A stretch of DNA of 64,000 nt from Branchiostoma floridae (lineage: Eukaryota; Chordata; Leptocardii; Amphioxiformes; Branchiostomatidae): positions 4,005,174 through 4,069,173 of the forward strand of contig NC_049989.1 in NCBI RefSeq assembly GCF_000003815.2. Direction: 5' to 3'. The notes beneath the pieces were generated by a model. The model worked only from the letters and a program-made list of their open reading frames with translations. It did no database searches and was not told where the DNA came from. The position numbers and the translations under genes were made by a program. Below are positions 1 through 11,600 of this stretch, piece by piece. Position 1 is the first letter of the stretch, and the number at the start of each line of letters is the position of its first letter.

Positions 1-488
1 TTCTGTGCTTTCTTGTTTTTATTAGGCCTATCTCTGGCTGCGATGTGAACCTTATGTGCAGATTTTAGGTGACTCTGGAAGGAGAACATAATGTTAAAAA
101 CATTTTGAGTAATGTTGAAAATTAGCAGGTCAAACAAAATCAGCTACAGTTAAGTTTGCCTAGCACATTATAAACAGGGACCTACTAGTACTGGAAACTA
201 TACAATCACGATTATGAAGGATCTTGAACAGTAATTGAATAATCAAAAAGCAATCTTGAAATGTTTACTGTGATTTTATTTTCACAATATTTGTGGTGTC
301 CTCTTACCGCAAAATCATGACACCATGAATACATGCTTTGTAATTCTACTATACTACAAAATAAAATACAATACTATACTACAAAAATCTCCTTACCATG
401 AAATAAAACCAACACAAAAGTATGTCTAGTCCAATGTCAACAATGACAGTTAAAGATTCTTTTACAGTGATATGAAACAGAGTAATAC
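1..488. other. Intron of the zinc-finger gene
   Basis: AT-rich sequence with no coding signature or repeat that I recognise. Confidence 0.5.
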
Positions 489-620
489 CTTTAGCTTATA
501 CCAGTTGTTGAATATCTCCTGAGCCTGTGTACAGTCTGGGACGTAGCACCTGAAGTCTGGAGAGTTCTCTATGTGACACTGCTCGTGGATATGGAGCTCC
601 TCCTCTTTGAAGAAGCAGAC
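489..620 (-). CDS. Zinc-finger gene exon 7 (end of finger 10, start of 11)
   Basis: Provides HIHEQCH, completing finger 10, and FRCYVPDC, the start of another finger whose histidines must be in an exon left of the window. The donor AAG|gtatta is phase 0, so the gene continues beyond position 1. Confidence 0.78.
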
Positions 621-3600
621 CTGGACAAAAAAAAATTCAAATTCATCATTTTATAATGTTGTGGCCAGGATAACCTTCCTCTTAGGTATATAGTAAGTTT
701 TCTTTGAACAACAGTCATGACTATATCAGAGGGGATGTAAGCCTGAAAAGTTGTGCACAGTATAAAATAAGGGGAACATACAACATGTGCTGGATCTATT
801 TCAAAATGCAAGATATATAATAAGCTAGGAAAATGTAACAACAAAAGTAACAGCAATGACAGCATACTTTTCCCATGATGCAACTGCCTCAACTTAAAAT
901 AATCCTTATCAAAAGGAAAGAATATCCTTGGCTTTCTCGGAGACACTGTTGTGCGCACTAATATTGCAAAAAAAATATCAAAAGTAGTAACATAAACAAC
1001 AGCTGTCTACCACTCAAAAATCATAGCTGCAGCATGTCCAGAACTCAAGATATCAAACCCGGAAATCACGCTGCAGTACTGTAACAGGCCACTAGGGGGC
1101 CCAAAATTTAATCGTTTCTAGGTCTCTTCAAGACCTACCAACAGACCGAATATCAATACAATTCATGTAAGCGTTCTTGAGTTATATATATATATATATC
1201 TTGGTCTTCTACAAACACACAAACATACAAACACACAAACATACAAACGCTACCCAAAACATAACCTTCTTAGCGAAGGTAATAAGGCAATGGCATCTGT
1301 ACAAGCATCAGACTTTTTCTAACCTTCTTACAGAACTGGCTCTCACATTTGTACTTCCTCTTTCTTCTCTGGACGTCTCGTCGCGCTATCTTCTGTTTCT
1401 GTGCCAAGGTCATGGTGGACTTTATTGTCATGTGCTGCTTGTTGAAGTGATCGTCCAGCTGTCCCATCGAAGGGAACCTCCGGTTACATCCCTCGCACGT
1501 TATGTACAGGAGGTCCGTATGTTTGGCCATGTGGTCCTGCATCGCTTCCCAATCTGTTGGTCCTGTCTAAAGACATTTCAATGGTAGGGAAAAGAACAGT
1601 TTAAGGTTTCAATCAAATCCAGCATGCCATTAGTAAAATTTCCTAGCCTACATAATATCCAATTCAGACAGCTCAAAATATTTTTTTCTGTGTACCTACA
1701 CTGGTGCAGGTAGACACCAGAAATATCTGCACATCTCCAATCAGGGCTCGAAATACCACCTGCATATGCAGGTTAGTTCAGGTAAAATTGGAGCTGTGCA
1801 GGTATTTCTGGTGTCTACCTGCACCTGACCTGCACTGGTTCATGTACTGGGTTTTATACAATCATTAAATATCATATCAGTATATGATTGTTATTTGCTG
1901 CATTGACTGTTACCTCCTGTAAAGTATGGAAGAAAAAATAGCAATGGTTCATGAACATGATTCGTACTTCCTAAATTCAGAGTGGCGCAGGTAAAATTTG
2001 TCTGGTGCAGGTAATTTTCAATGTTATCTGCAACAGTGCAGGTATGCAGAAAAAAGTATTTCGAGCCCTGCCAATTCTACCTGCACTAACTTGCATATGC
2101 AGGTGTTATTCCGAGCCCTGCGATTACTACTGAGCCTGCCTTGATATTTTTTCTGGATAGGTCTAGTGGTAATAAGATGGTACCCAGGCTCAGCATGCCA
2201 CTATATAAATGGAGTTTTTTTATAAAGTCTCAAAGTTCTTCTTTGTTTGTAAAAGTCATGCAAAGATTAGATGAGATCAATAGCAGCAAAGATCAGATGA
2301 GATTTTTTTCCAAGCAAAAGTGGGAAGGTTTGAGAACAGTGTACATTTGTGCTACATGACTGTAAGATGGCTACAAGGTTATATATTTGGAATGGATTCA
2401 TAGTTATACAAAATCCTGGCTACTGTAAATCTTATTAAAATGTTAGCTATGTTTTTTTAATGGTCTGTTGTAACACCTCCCACTGAATAATTACAACACC
2501 ACAAAATGTATTTTTCTGGTACAGCACTGTTTAAAAAACAAATAAACACTACACAATCTTCCTCTACACTCCTACCACAACAAGAAATCACCGCAACAAT
2601 AAATACTTAAATCTTAAGATTTTTTAAATTGAATTTAAGACAACTTACCTGGCAGAAGGGACACTGGAAAACCGTGCTGTCCCCTTCAGCAATGTGGCAG
2701 CGTTTGTGAAGCTTCAGTTGCTCCTCCGTCCTGTACTTGACCTTACAGCCTTCCCATACGCAGGTGAACCAAGATAGCTGCTGTCTGGCGACTCGGCGAC
2801 TCCTGCTCTGTCCGTTTTCTTGGTTTCCATTGGTTACCTCTCTTTCTTCCTTGGAAACGGACAAAGGTTTGGCGACGGGTTCGTCATCCGTTCCACTGTT
2901 CTCCTTTTCAGCTCCTTTGACCTTTAACAATTCCTTGTGACACTGAAGGAAGTGTGCCTTCATAGAGGGCCAGATGGTAGCCACTTGCTCACAAATGTAG
3001 CACAGGAAGTGAGGCTTTTTATCGACATGGCATTTCTTATGGATGTCCAGTTCCTCCTGGCTGAAGAGGTAAGACTTGCAGTCCTTTCTGGGGCAGCCAA
3101 ATTTCTGTTGCAGAAGATGACATTTCCATACATATACCTGCTTGTAGTGCAGAGGCCAATCAGGTTTATTGATGCCATGCTCAGCTGTGGAAGAAAACAA
3201 GAACAAATACTGCATCATTAAAGTGAATTAGTGTTGATTAACTTGATACATACATGTTGTTACAGACAATAGCCATAAAACATGTTAAAACTGATACCTT
3301 TAAAACTAGAAGCAAGATTTCTACACTACAACTTCTTTAGTAGTGAGGGGACTCCATCAAAAATGGAGAATAGTTTTTTTGTGTGTGTGTGTGGGGGGGG
3401 GGCATCAGTATGCATGTGTGTTTGTGTTTCCAGATATTTGTGGTCAGCATAACTCAAGAACCTCGGGATGGATTGTAATGATATTTGGTATATGGGTAGG
3501 TGTTGGGAAGACGAAGGCCGAGGTCAATTTTGTGCCCTCTGGTATGTGACCTTGGTACTGCAGCAAAAATCCCCATTTTGTATCTTTTACCTGGATGTGC

Positions 3601-5587
3601 CATGGTCTTCATTATTTGTTGTAGAAACAAACAGATAGACTCCTTCTCATACATTCTACATATGATTCTCCAAATCCAGTGTTAAATCAAAAGCCAAGCA
3701 ATCAAGGTAGTCTATGTTTGGACACATCCTCAGGATGCCACAAGACAAACCTGCACAAAAAGGCCTTGAATTCGCCATACTAGGTCAACAGATTCAAAGC
3801 ATGCAAGGCCCTTCCTGCAACAGCAAAGAAACTCCAGGAGCTAAGGAAGCTTGCAGGATGCAAAGCACAGTGGAAAAAGATGAAGAAAGACTGAATGCAG
3901 CTTTCCAAAGACTATAGATGCAGAATGCAGTGACTGATGATGATGATGAGTGTTAAATCATAGGAGACTCCAAGCCATACCAGCCAGGTGTGAGTCCAGG
4001 TCCTCAGTCCTAGAGAAGCCACATTTGCAGACCACGCAGAACAGTTGGAACAAACGGGTGTGGGAGCCCTGGTGTATCATCATGTCTTCCCAGGTGCTTT
4101 TCTCCACCTGCGGAACAGTAGGCACATTGTAGTAATCGTCCTAAGGTTCTGTTCTCAGTCACGTTGGTTAGTTTGGCTCGTAAACACCATGAAGAAGATA
4201 ATGGTAACAGTCTGCTGTTTTAAAGAAGAAATTCATTGACATAACAAAGGTACAGGAACTTTCCTAAGCTCTTCTACAACTATGTATCATACACAAAGGC
4301 AGACACAATGTACAATGATTCTACCATGGCCTTAATGAACTGCATGCAGTTATGGTTTGCACTACAGTTTCCAATATCTTTCCAAAGATTTTCTGACACA
4401 AAACATCATTGTGTGCTCATTATAAAATAGTAATTTACAATTAAATGCAAGTCACATCCAGTGTAATTGGATATTTAGGGCTTCAGAATTTCGGTTTCTA
4501 ATCATGTTTTTTAAAATATTTTTTCTATTACAGGCAGTACTTGTACATAGCCCTGCTTGGAACAGCTACCACAGGTGCGACAGGTGATCTTACCTGGCAG
4601 GTGGGGCACCTGAAAGACGCCTCTGATGCCCCTCCCTCCTGCTCGTGGCACTGCTCATGTAGGTCCTTCTGCTCCTGGGTGGGAAACCGCAACCTGCACC
4701 CGGCCGTGCTGCACCTGTAGTTCTGACAGGACCGAAAACGGGAAAGTTTATGGGAAAGTAAAATTTATTACGTCTCAATAAGTTCATGGATTTTCAATTA
4801 AAAACAAAAATCTGTTACATCCGGCAATGGTCAGGTTGCCCCACTTCCAAGTTATTACTTTCTTCAAATCAGCTAATTATATCTATTATCTTTTCTTCTA
4901 GTTACATGTGTGCAAGTGGGTATGTCAAGCACTGTGAAATACTTCAGAAGTGACATATCCTTGAGTGTGTAGAAGAAGCATACTTTCTTTTTCTTCTGTA
5001 TTTCTAAAGAGACGTCATCGGCACTTTCCTGGACTTCAGAGGATGAATCATCATCATCACTAGCTGCAACATCTGAAAAAAAGTCAGAAGTGCATAAACT
5101 AAACTAAAACATTTTAAACTAAGAAAAAATACAACGGAATTGTTTCAACTATGACTGAACTTAAACACTGTGCAAAACTCCTTTCCACTTCTACTATGTC
5201 CCCGTTGAAATGACTTTCCAGTACTGTAGTGCTGCCAAATAATCAGATTTCCCTACCCTGTGGAATATAGTCCTCATCACAAGGATCATCAGATGGCTCA
5301 GAATCATCATCAGAATCCTTTCCTGTCTGGCATCTTTTCTCTGGCGTCTTTGGCTGCCACCCCCCAGCATAGGAATGGTCCAGGCCTTGCAGTTGGGAGA
5401 AGTGTGTAGACTTCAGGTGTTCTGTCACCGCCTCGGTGGTGTCGCCAAGAAACTGGCACACCTTGCACCTGTAGACGGTCTCTATGTAGCCGCTGAAGTC
5501 TGGTGCTTCCAGTGGAGTGTGGACACGGAAGGGCTGCCTCGACTTTGAGCTGCCCACGTGCACATTGACAGCATTGTGGTCCACCAT
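489..5587 (-). CDS. C2H2 zinc-finger protein gene, 5' part (7 exons, 3' end outside window)
   Basis: Exons on the minus strand are 5257-5587, 4984-5072, 4594-4722, 3981-4107, 2649-3184, 1324-1566 and 489-620; all join in frame (1,587 nt, 529 codons). The start ATG at 5587 is preceded in frame by a stop, which supports it. The product has about eleven C2H2 fingers, the last incomplete, mostly alternating between a C-x4-C type and a C-x2-C type; an acidic Asp/Ser-rich linker lies near residues 95-125. Several fingers are interrupted by introns. Zinc fingers of this type usually bind nucleic acid in the nucleus, so a transcription or chromatin factor is inferred. I do not recognise the orthologue. 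It continues past the left edge. Confidence 0.85.
1015..1290 (+). repeat. Dispersed repeat family (copy 1)
   Basis: Shares blocks with 13840-14312: CTGCAGTAC(T/C)GTAAC, a short (AC)n tract, and a terminal CTTCTTRGCGAAGGTAATAA motif that contains a small palindrome. It lies in an intron and just touches the exon 6 side. Class not identified. Confidence 0.5.
1324..1566 (-). CDS. Zinc-finger gene exon 6 (end of finger 8, finger 9, start of 10)
   Basis: Begins with the histidine half of finger 8 (HMAKH), then a full finger ITCEGC ... HFNKQH. A basic linker (RRDVQRRKRK) follows, then the cysteine pair of finger 10 (CESQFC). Acceptor and donor (AAG|gttaga) are phase 0. Confidence 0.82.
1742..2120. 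mobile_element. MITE-like element with CAGGGCTCG termini
   Basis: The left end CAGGGCTCGAAATA (from 1742) is matched by the inverted TATTTCGAGCCCTG ending at 2070, and by a second degenerate end CCGAGCCCTG ending at 2120. Subterminal CACCTGCATATGCAGGT palindromes are repeated. The CAGGG termini suggest a hAT-type non-autonomous element. No clean target-site duplication was found. Confidence 0.6.
2649..3184 (-). CDS. Zinc-finger gene exon 5 (fingers 5-7 and half of 8)
   Basis: This 536-nt exon completes finger 4 and holds three full fingers: C-x4-C (GCPRKDC), C-x2-C (FLCYIC) and C-x4-C (FTCVWEGC). It ends on FQCPFCQ, the cysteine pair of an eighth finger. A charged, Glu/Lys-rich linker containing an Arg cluster (RSRR) separates fingers 6 and 7. 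Confidence 0.85.
3335..3610 (-). repeat. Dispersed repeat family (copy 2, opposite orientation)
   Basis: Contains a (TG)n tract, then the motif around AACTCAAGAACC, a (T/G)ATTTGGTATATGGGTAGG-like block and GGTACTGCAGC. These match the reverse complement of 13840-14312. Confidence 0.45.
3707..3955 (+). pseudogene. LINE reverse-transcriptase C-terminal remnant
   Basis: The translation FGHILRMPQDKPAQKGLE resembles the C-terminal tail of non-LTR retrotransposon polyproteins (GHxxRMP...P motif). A (GAT)n-type 3' tail follows near 3940. It lies in an intron of the zinc-finger gene and is only a fragment. Confidence 0.6.
3981..4107 (-). CDS. Zinc-finger gene exon 4 (end of finger 3, start of finger 4)
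   Basis: Supplies the H-x3-H pair (HQGSH) completing the finger begun in exon 3. It then carries FCVVC and the first histidine of finger 4, which is finished in exon 5. The donor GCTG|gtatgg is phase 1. Confidence 0.78.
4594..4722 (-). CDS. Zinc-finger gene exon 3 (finger 2, start of finger 3)
   Basis: Encodes a C-x4-C...H-x3-H finger (YRCSTAGC ... HEQCH). It ends just after the CPTC cysteine pair of the next finger, whose histidines are in exon 4. Both splice sites are canonical and phase 0. Confidence 0.8.
4984..5072 (-). CDS. Zinc-finger gene exon 2 (acidic linker)
   Basis: This 89-nt exon encodes an Asp/Ser-rich acidic stretch ending in a lysine run (QKKKK), a possible nuclear-localisation element. 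The acceptor is tttcag|ATGTTG and the donor AAA|gtatgc. It joins both neighbours in frame but has no finger, so it rests on splice logic alone. Confidence 0.65.
5257..5587 (-). CDS. Zinc-finger gene exon 1 (start codon, finger 1)
   Basis: Begins with ATG at 5587, preceded in frame by TAA. Contains one C-x2-C...H-x4-H finger (YRCKVC ... HLKSTH) and an acidic tail rich in Asp, Ser and Pro. The donor is CAGG|gtaggg, phase 1. Confidence 0.82.
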
Positions 5588-5736
5588 TCTTTATACTGGA
5601 TCACAGACAAATAATATCAACAACAGCGAATATGTGTACTGATGTGATGGTAACGTTAGTAATAGCTTCCAAATGATTTTGTATTTGTGTTATAACATTA
5701 ACATAGTATGTTGTGCCAGCTTATGTCTGTGTTTGT

Positions 5737-5741
5737 TTGTG

Positions 5742-5789
<48 letters not shown>

Positions 5790-5812
5790 ACAGTGTGTGT
5801 GTGTGTGCGTAA
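5737..5812. repeat. (TG)n microsatellite
   Basis: Nearly uninterrupted TG dinucleotides upstream of the zinc-finger start. A Cys/Val ORF across it is an artefact of the repeat. Confidence 0.9.
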
Positions 5813-5885
5813 GTGCATGTGTGTGTACTACTTACTACTAGTAAGTGTGTGTCAAACTGATGCTAGCTTTATCCCTTCGCTGTGG

Positions 5886-7098
5886 CTATTGACACACTCA
5901 GTGTGCCAATAGCCAAACAGGCTATTGACACACCGAGATGCCAAACAGCCTATCAGAGCTTGTAACATGACTTTCCCGACATTATTTCATACAAGCAACA
6001 GTTGATTAGACATTGTTCGGAAGATTAGACATCGGAATCTTTGAATCTTTGAATGAACGGACGTATTCAAGTTATGCCCTACATTTGGATACCTGTAAAT
6101 ACAGGGCTCCACTGTCAATGTTTCCGTACTGTAGTGGTGAGAGCGTTGGCCCGCGAGACCTAACTACCAGTTACCGACCCCGGTTCGAGTCCCTGCTGGA
6201 ATTTTTTTTTCAATTATCCTTTTTTTTTACCTTTATTAAAAAAAAAATCAAAATCCATTTGATGTCAGAATATTTTCGTCTTGCGACCAGAATCATCAAG
6301 ACCCACTTTTAGGAATTTTTTGGTCTGCATTTTCAAGAGTGCATACTTAGGTACGTTTATTTTTTCTCAGCTGCAGATCGGCAGATGCAGAATCCACCCG
6401 CTACGTTCTTATTTTGGACGGTACACTTATTTTTTCTTAAAATTGGACAAGGGACCCCTGAAATGATAAAATATGGGTTTTCTAACCATATTTCTGCGGT
6501 ATTTTTGCTCAACATTCACGTTTTTTTTCGGTGGAAGCGGCGCGGATTTCCCGCCGCTAGGTCATCAAACATCCCAGCGGTTACGCGGTAACATATCGCT
6601 CGATCTCGCTATGACGCTACAAAGTTCTTTCACATTAAAAATAATGGAAGTAAAACAACAACTATAACTTCGCTTCAATTGTGATTAAGTTTTGAGGCCG
6701 CAAATTCTCCCAAACGGCAGAAATTCGTCGGTAAACACAGCTCAAAACGTGTTCCAAAATCGAGCCAACATGATGACATGCGGTGTTTGCATATAGTTAG
6801 CTCATTTGCATACTTGTGACTTGCTACATGCGGCCTTTCCGTAAACGCGTGAAAAAGATCGTATTTTTGGTTGATAATGGACACAGAATGCCATTTGTAT
6901 TTTCAGAGTGTTGACTGTCAAATATAATTGTGAGATTTTCTCAGTTTAGTGGTTTCTAGTGTCAAAATTTTAAAAAATAGTGCACTGAGTGTGTCAATAG
7001 CCTGACAGGCTATTGGCACGCTAAGTGTGTCAATAGCCTGTTTAGGCTATTGACACACTGAGTGTGTCAATAGCCTGTGTAGGCTATTGACACACTGG
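5886..7098. mobile_element. Foldback element with CTATTGACACACT-rich ends
   Basis: Both ends are built from iterated, self-complementary units (CTATTGACACACTCAGTGTG and variants): about 5886-5946 on the left and 6979-7098 on the right, inverted relative to each other. The roughly 1-kb interior holds a tRNA-like segment but no transposase. Typical of a foldback or MITE-type non-autonomous DNA element; TSD not resolved. Confidence 0.6.
6127..6203 (+). ncRNA. tRNA-like (pol III promoter) segment, probable SINE head
   Basis: A perfect B box GGTTCGAGTCC lies about 50 nt after an A-box-like TAGTGGTGAGAGCG, and a long T run follows. This is the layout of a tRNA-derived pol III unit. I could not fold a full cloverleaf by eye, so a SINE head or tRNA pseudogene is more likely than a working tRNA. 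Confidence 0.5.
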
Positions 7099-7239
7099 GG
7101 GCATTTTTGAAATGTTGTAATATTTTCTGTTAACTGTTATTTTGTATAATGCGTACAGTTTCTACGCGTGCTCGTTCCTACAGTATCCCATCGCTCTATT
7201 TTCCAACCTGTCTATTTTAAACTTCTGTTCGCGTATTAA

Positions 7240-7497
7240 ACCGCGTGGCGCGTTGGTCACCCGATCCCTTGATCTCGGAAGTTAAGCAACGCGACGGTCC
7301 GGACAGTGCTTGGATGGGGGACCAACCAAGGACGTCCGGATTGCTGTAGCCTCACGAAGTTTCCACGAAATCGTCTTCCGGGAGGGACGTAAAACGGGGG
7401 TCCCGTGCTCGAGGAGGTGCCTCGACCACGTTAAACAGCCTCATTACTCATACTGGGTACCTACTGGCTGGCAAAATACACCAGATGATTATTATTA
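7240..7497 (+). mobile_element. 5S-rRNA-derived SINE (SINE3-like)
   Basis: The first ~110 nt follow 5S rRNA: CCCGATC...CTCGGAAGTTAAGCA, TGCTTGGATGGGGGACC and the terminal GCTGTAGCC, which together form the 5S internal control region. A ~140-nt unrelated body and a short ATTATTA tail follow. This is the structure of 5S-derived SINEs and not of a 5S gene. Confidence 0.75.
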
Positions 7498-8065
7498 AAC
7501 TAACAGCTGAGCATAGCAAAATGGCGGAGTAGGACAGAAAACACGAGGTGATCGATTCCACCGCTACACAGGATTCACATTGGAATATTCCTTATGAAAA
7601 AACTAAATTCATGGTCCTCAAGGGATCCCAGACCATCTGTTGATCAAATTTGAAATAAGAATGCCTGATAACTTACCTTATTTTGTGAATTCATTGAGCG
7701 ATGATGCAGATATCAACATTTTGCCGCATTTTGCGGTTTGGTAGCGTGAGACCACTATTCAAACCAGGGGGGTGTTTAAATTCCCTTCTTCTTTCTTCTA
7801 TCTTTCTTATTAGCTCTTTTTTATTATGTTCCTTACAAAATAGAATCAAAATGAAATAAATGGTATTTATTTGATTGATTCTCCCGAGCCATGTTTTTTA
7901 TTAGACTTGGATAACGCACGTTTTCTTAACATACCTTTCACCGTTTTGCTCAATGGACTGGTCCAAAGCTGACATCTGCATGTCTGTAACTTTATATAGT
8001 GTAGTGGCGACATCTAGCGAGATGTAATTGAAGTGTCAGTTATATACCAAAATGCCGAATGTTTG

Positions 8066-8137
8066 GGGTTAGGTTAGGGTACGGGTACGGGTACGGGTAC
8101 GGGTACGGGTACGGGTACGGGTACGGGTTAGGGTCGG
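8066..8137. repeat. Telomere-like hexamer array
   Basis: About nine GGGTAC hexamers in tandem, bounded on both sides by GGGTTAGG / GGTTAGGG, which match the animal telomere unit TTAGGG. Confidence 0.8.
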
Positions 8138-8169
8138 ACAATTGGGTACAGACCAAATATGTCAGTTAA

Positions 8170-8694
8170 AGGGGCATTCCACTCCAGAAGGGAGTCTTGT
8201 TTTCCAATAGATAGTGTGTCAATGAATACATAATTAGCCGAAATTTGTGGAATTCATCTTGGGATGAATAACGCGATGTGTGTTTTGTAAAACAATAATG
8301 ACACTCACTTAACCCATGCAGAACCTTCCCATGCATTCCCTTTACGCATAGACGCTTTGTTTATCGTACATATTTTCGGTATAAATGAGGTACGCTAAGC
8401 ACACCGAGAGGGCAGATTGCCCATAAGATAGCAAAGAATACAAGAACAAGACGAGATTTCTTAGCGAACATGAAATTAGTTTTGTAACCTTACCTAAAAG
8501 TTTTGCATTGTATTCAGCCATAGGATTAATTCAATTAGAGGGTACTTGGGTAGTTTAGTAGAAGACTGAATGCTTTTGAGGCACGTGGAGCAACTGGGTA
8601 ATTTATCGTATAATGTGAAGTAGTATGCAGGTATTACTTCCTAAGATTAATATCTATCGGAAAATAACACTCCCATGTGGAGTGGAATGCCCCT
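8170..8694. mobile_element. TTAA-flanked MITE (525 bp)
   Basis: Ends AGGGGCATTCCACTCC and its inverted complement are directly flanked by TTAA (8166-8169 and 8695-8698). The inverted repeats extend roughly 43 bp with mismatches. There is no ORF inside. TTAA target sites fit the piggyBac or Kolobok superfamilies. Confidence 0.75.
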
Positions 8695-8699
8695 TTAAT

Positions 8700-11600
8700 G
8701 TATAACGTTAAAGATACATTTGTAGTATTTGCCGACTGGTAAACAGGTATTTGGCATGGGGAACTGACGTTTGTTAAGCTGCTAAGTAACGTTATAAGAA
8801 GGCTTAGTCACTGCTGGTAAATTTAGGCCACAAACGTTTGCAAGTTTTATAAAAAAAAACAGCCAGTGTATGTGTTTGTGTGTGTGTACTGAATTGATTT
8901 GAAGACATGATAGGGTAGGAAATGTATTAGGAAGGATGTCTGGTGGCAGTTACCAGCACAGTAGACTGCTGCCTCTTCTTGGAATGAACACAGATTGGTA
9001 CAGATCTGCTCAGATGGGAGGGTGTGTATGGGGCTGGAGTGGAGTTTGGAAGGACTTGATGAATGGAGGGTAGTATTTTGTTTGTCGAAGTGTCATTTAG
9101 GTAGTTGAATAGTCTTGAACATTCTGTGTGATTTTAACCTTAATCCTGGTCAACCCCTACCACCACACCCTGACTTTAACCCTTACTGAATCCTAACCCA
9201 ACCCAACTGGTAGTTGCATATGCTATACAAAATTTACCACAATCATTTTGAATGTTAGACAACTGCCTGTGAAATACATTAGATGGCCAAAGCAATATTT
9301 GTCAAATAATCCAATCGGAGGGTGGCATTGTTCTCACTTGCGAAGCAAGACGGTGGCGACGTTGATGGAGCTCAGATGTTGCTGACACTACTACAAAGGA
9401 GGTTTCAATCAATAGAGTACAATAAGGATAATCAGTATAAAGTAGAGAAGATTTCTTTGACCAGGTAGGAGTCCTTTGCCCCAGAAACCTTGCTGATACT
9501 AAGTGAAATAATTCTGTTGTACTCCGAGAGTACCCTGGAAGGGCTTGCAATGCTTGCTGGCATGACGATTTGTGCTAGAGCGACTGACATTAGGGCTTGG
9601 TAGGAAGGGCCGGCTCTCATAGCACACTTATGGAGACCTTAGCTGACACTAATTTTTTTGCTCTGGGGAAAATACTGCCAAGGCGCTTGTTTTTCCAGAG
9701 CCACGATCTAGCTGCTCTCGATTTATAATCTTAAGCATTCGTTTCATATAATATCTTCACTCGTTCTCATTGAAATGTAAAAAAAAAATCAGTTTTTGTT
9801 CGAAAAATAAATCCTTCGAAATGATTAACATTGTTGACGATCATTATCATTTAGAAGTGGATGTTCCTAGGGACATTCAAAAAGTGGGCAGCATTTTTAC
9901 ACTAGGTCAAATAGAAAGCTTTGAAATCATTGAACAATCGGGTAACACTTGGTACAGTCATTTGCGATGTTACAGTCAAGTAGTAGTAGTTTCTTTAGAA
10001 AGCCAGAAAAACTGTAAAGCGTCACAAAAACAGCCACTTCTAGTCTTATACGTTGATAACATAACCGTGGCAACCATCGTACTCGTGGTGGTAACGTTTG
10101 TTACCGAATTTGGCGACAGGCATACTTAAGCACAAGATCAGTGACGGGAGCAATCTGGGGTGATCGGTCAGAGGGCCTGGGTAGCTAGTTTCATCCGCCG
10201 AACATTTGTTCTTGGAACTGAATTGTTACATTTTGGGCTACCATTTGAGTTCTTCGTGTCTTCTCGGGCGGCACCCATTTTTTAAGGGGTGAAATTCCAC
10301 CCGCCGTGGCTATGATGATCTTGCAAGCCATGAACCAATGTGAATTTTGTGGTGCATTTTTGTAAAACATTACAGGGTTTGTGGAAAAACGAAGGAAGCA
10401 GTGATTTTGCCTAAAATTTGCTCCATATCAAGTCACAAAGGCAAGCGACACCTTTTTTTACATTGCAATGAGAACAAGCCCTTGCTATTTTGGACTCCTA
10501 ACACTTTATATTGCGTTGTTGTTTTTTTTTTCTCACATCAGTAGCCATATCTCTCACCACATCATAATCAGAGGACCAAAATGCAAGGTTGGTGACGACA
10601 ACTGCAAGTTTATTTTAAGTTCTACGCCAGATAAATCTATATCAGCTACATAAATCTTATTCAAAATTATACATTTTGTATTTAGCAAGCATAAAGGTCA
10701 AAGACATAACGAACATGTCTTCAATGGTATATTTCCCACAAAGCTCAAAATACTGTGTAATGAATTGGATGATAGCCTTTGTAGACCTATCACTTATAAG
10801 TGTTAACTTATATGTTTTATGACTTATCTAAAACCCAATGAAAATCATATAGTATTATATCTTTAGAGAAATGATTCATGCTTATATCTCAGATGTCAGA
10901 TGTTCATTTTTTTACCACATTCTAATGTTTCCAATGTTATCAACAATTGTCATCATAAATTCTTCGTCAAATGAGTTTCGTTGAGGGGAAACATTGAAAA
11001 TCGTCAATCTCACGATAAACCACAAACGTGTTTGACATAAAACATGCGCCAAAATCTTAAGAATATTGATATCTTGAGTAAACATAATCCTTATCAGGCA
11101 TAAACTACCAGCATCTTAATCATTTTAGTAGCCATGATAGTGAGCTTTGAATTTCCTTTTCTCCATGGAAATGGCATAATGAAATATCAAAGTTAACGTA
11201 TTTTCCGTGCTTGTGACAGTTGGTTAGCTATCATATAACGTTACATGTATTCAAGAAAGGTAACATAAATGTTGTGAGAATATTTGACACTGTTACAATG
11301 GTTAAAACGCAGGTAGGCCTGAGAGCTACAAATGGGCAACACAGTGACGTAGTGTTAAGTCGGACAAATGTCGTCATAGAGTAACCGTGTCGCCGACTAG
11401 CATACAAGAATTAGTCAATTAACCTTGTTAAGTTTAAGACAGCACTAAATTGACATAAAATACAATGCTGGGTACTGAATCCAAAAGGTGTTTTCGCAAT
11501 TATTTTCAATTGTTTCTGAATGGTTTGAAATTCATATAGGCAGACAAAAACTGTCTCACTTACAAGTATGTTGTACCAGACGTAATGCTTCGTTAAATTC

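Noticed and set aside
5673-5912. Cys/Val-rich ORF
   Set aside because: Translation of a (TG)n microsatellite.
7240-7352. Functional 5S rRNA gene
   Set aside because: The head diverges from 5S rRNA outside the internal promoter, and the unit continues into a SINE body.
9770-10129. 119-codon plus-strand ORF
   Set aside because: Starts in a dispersed repeat shared with 50255-50340; no family signature.
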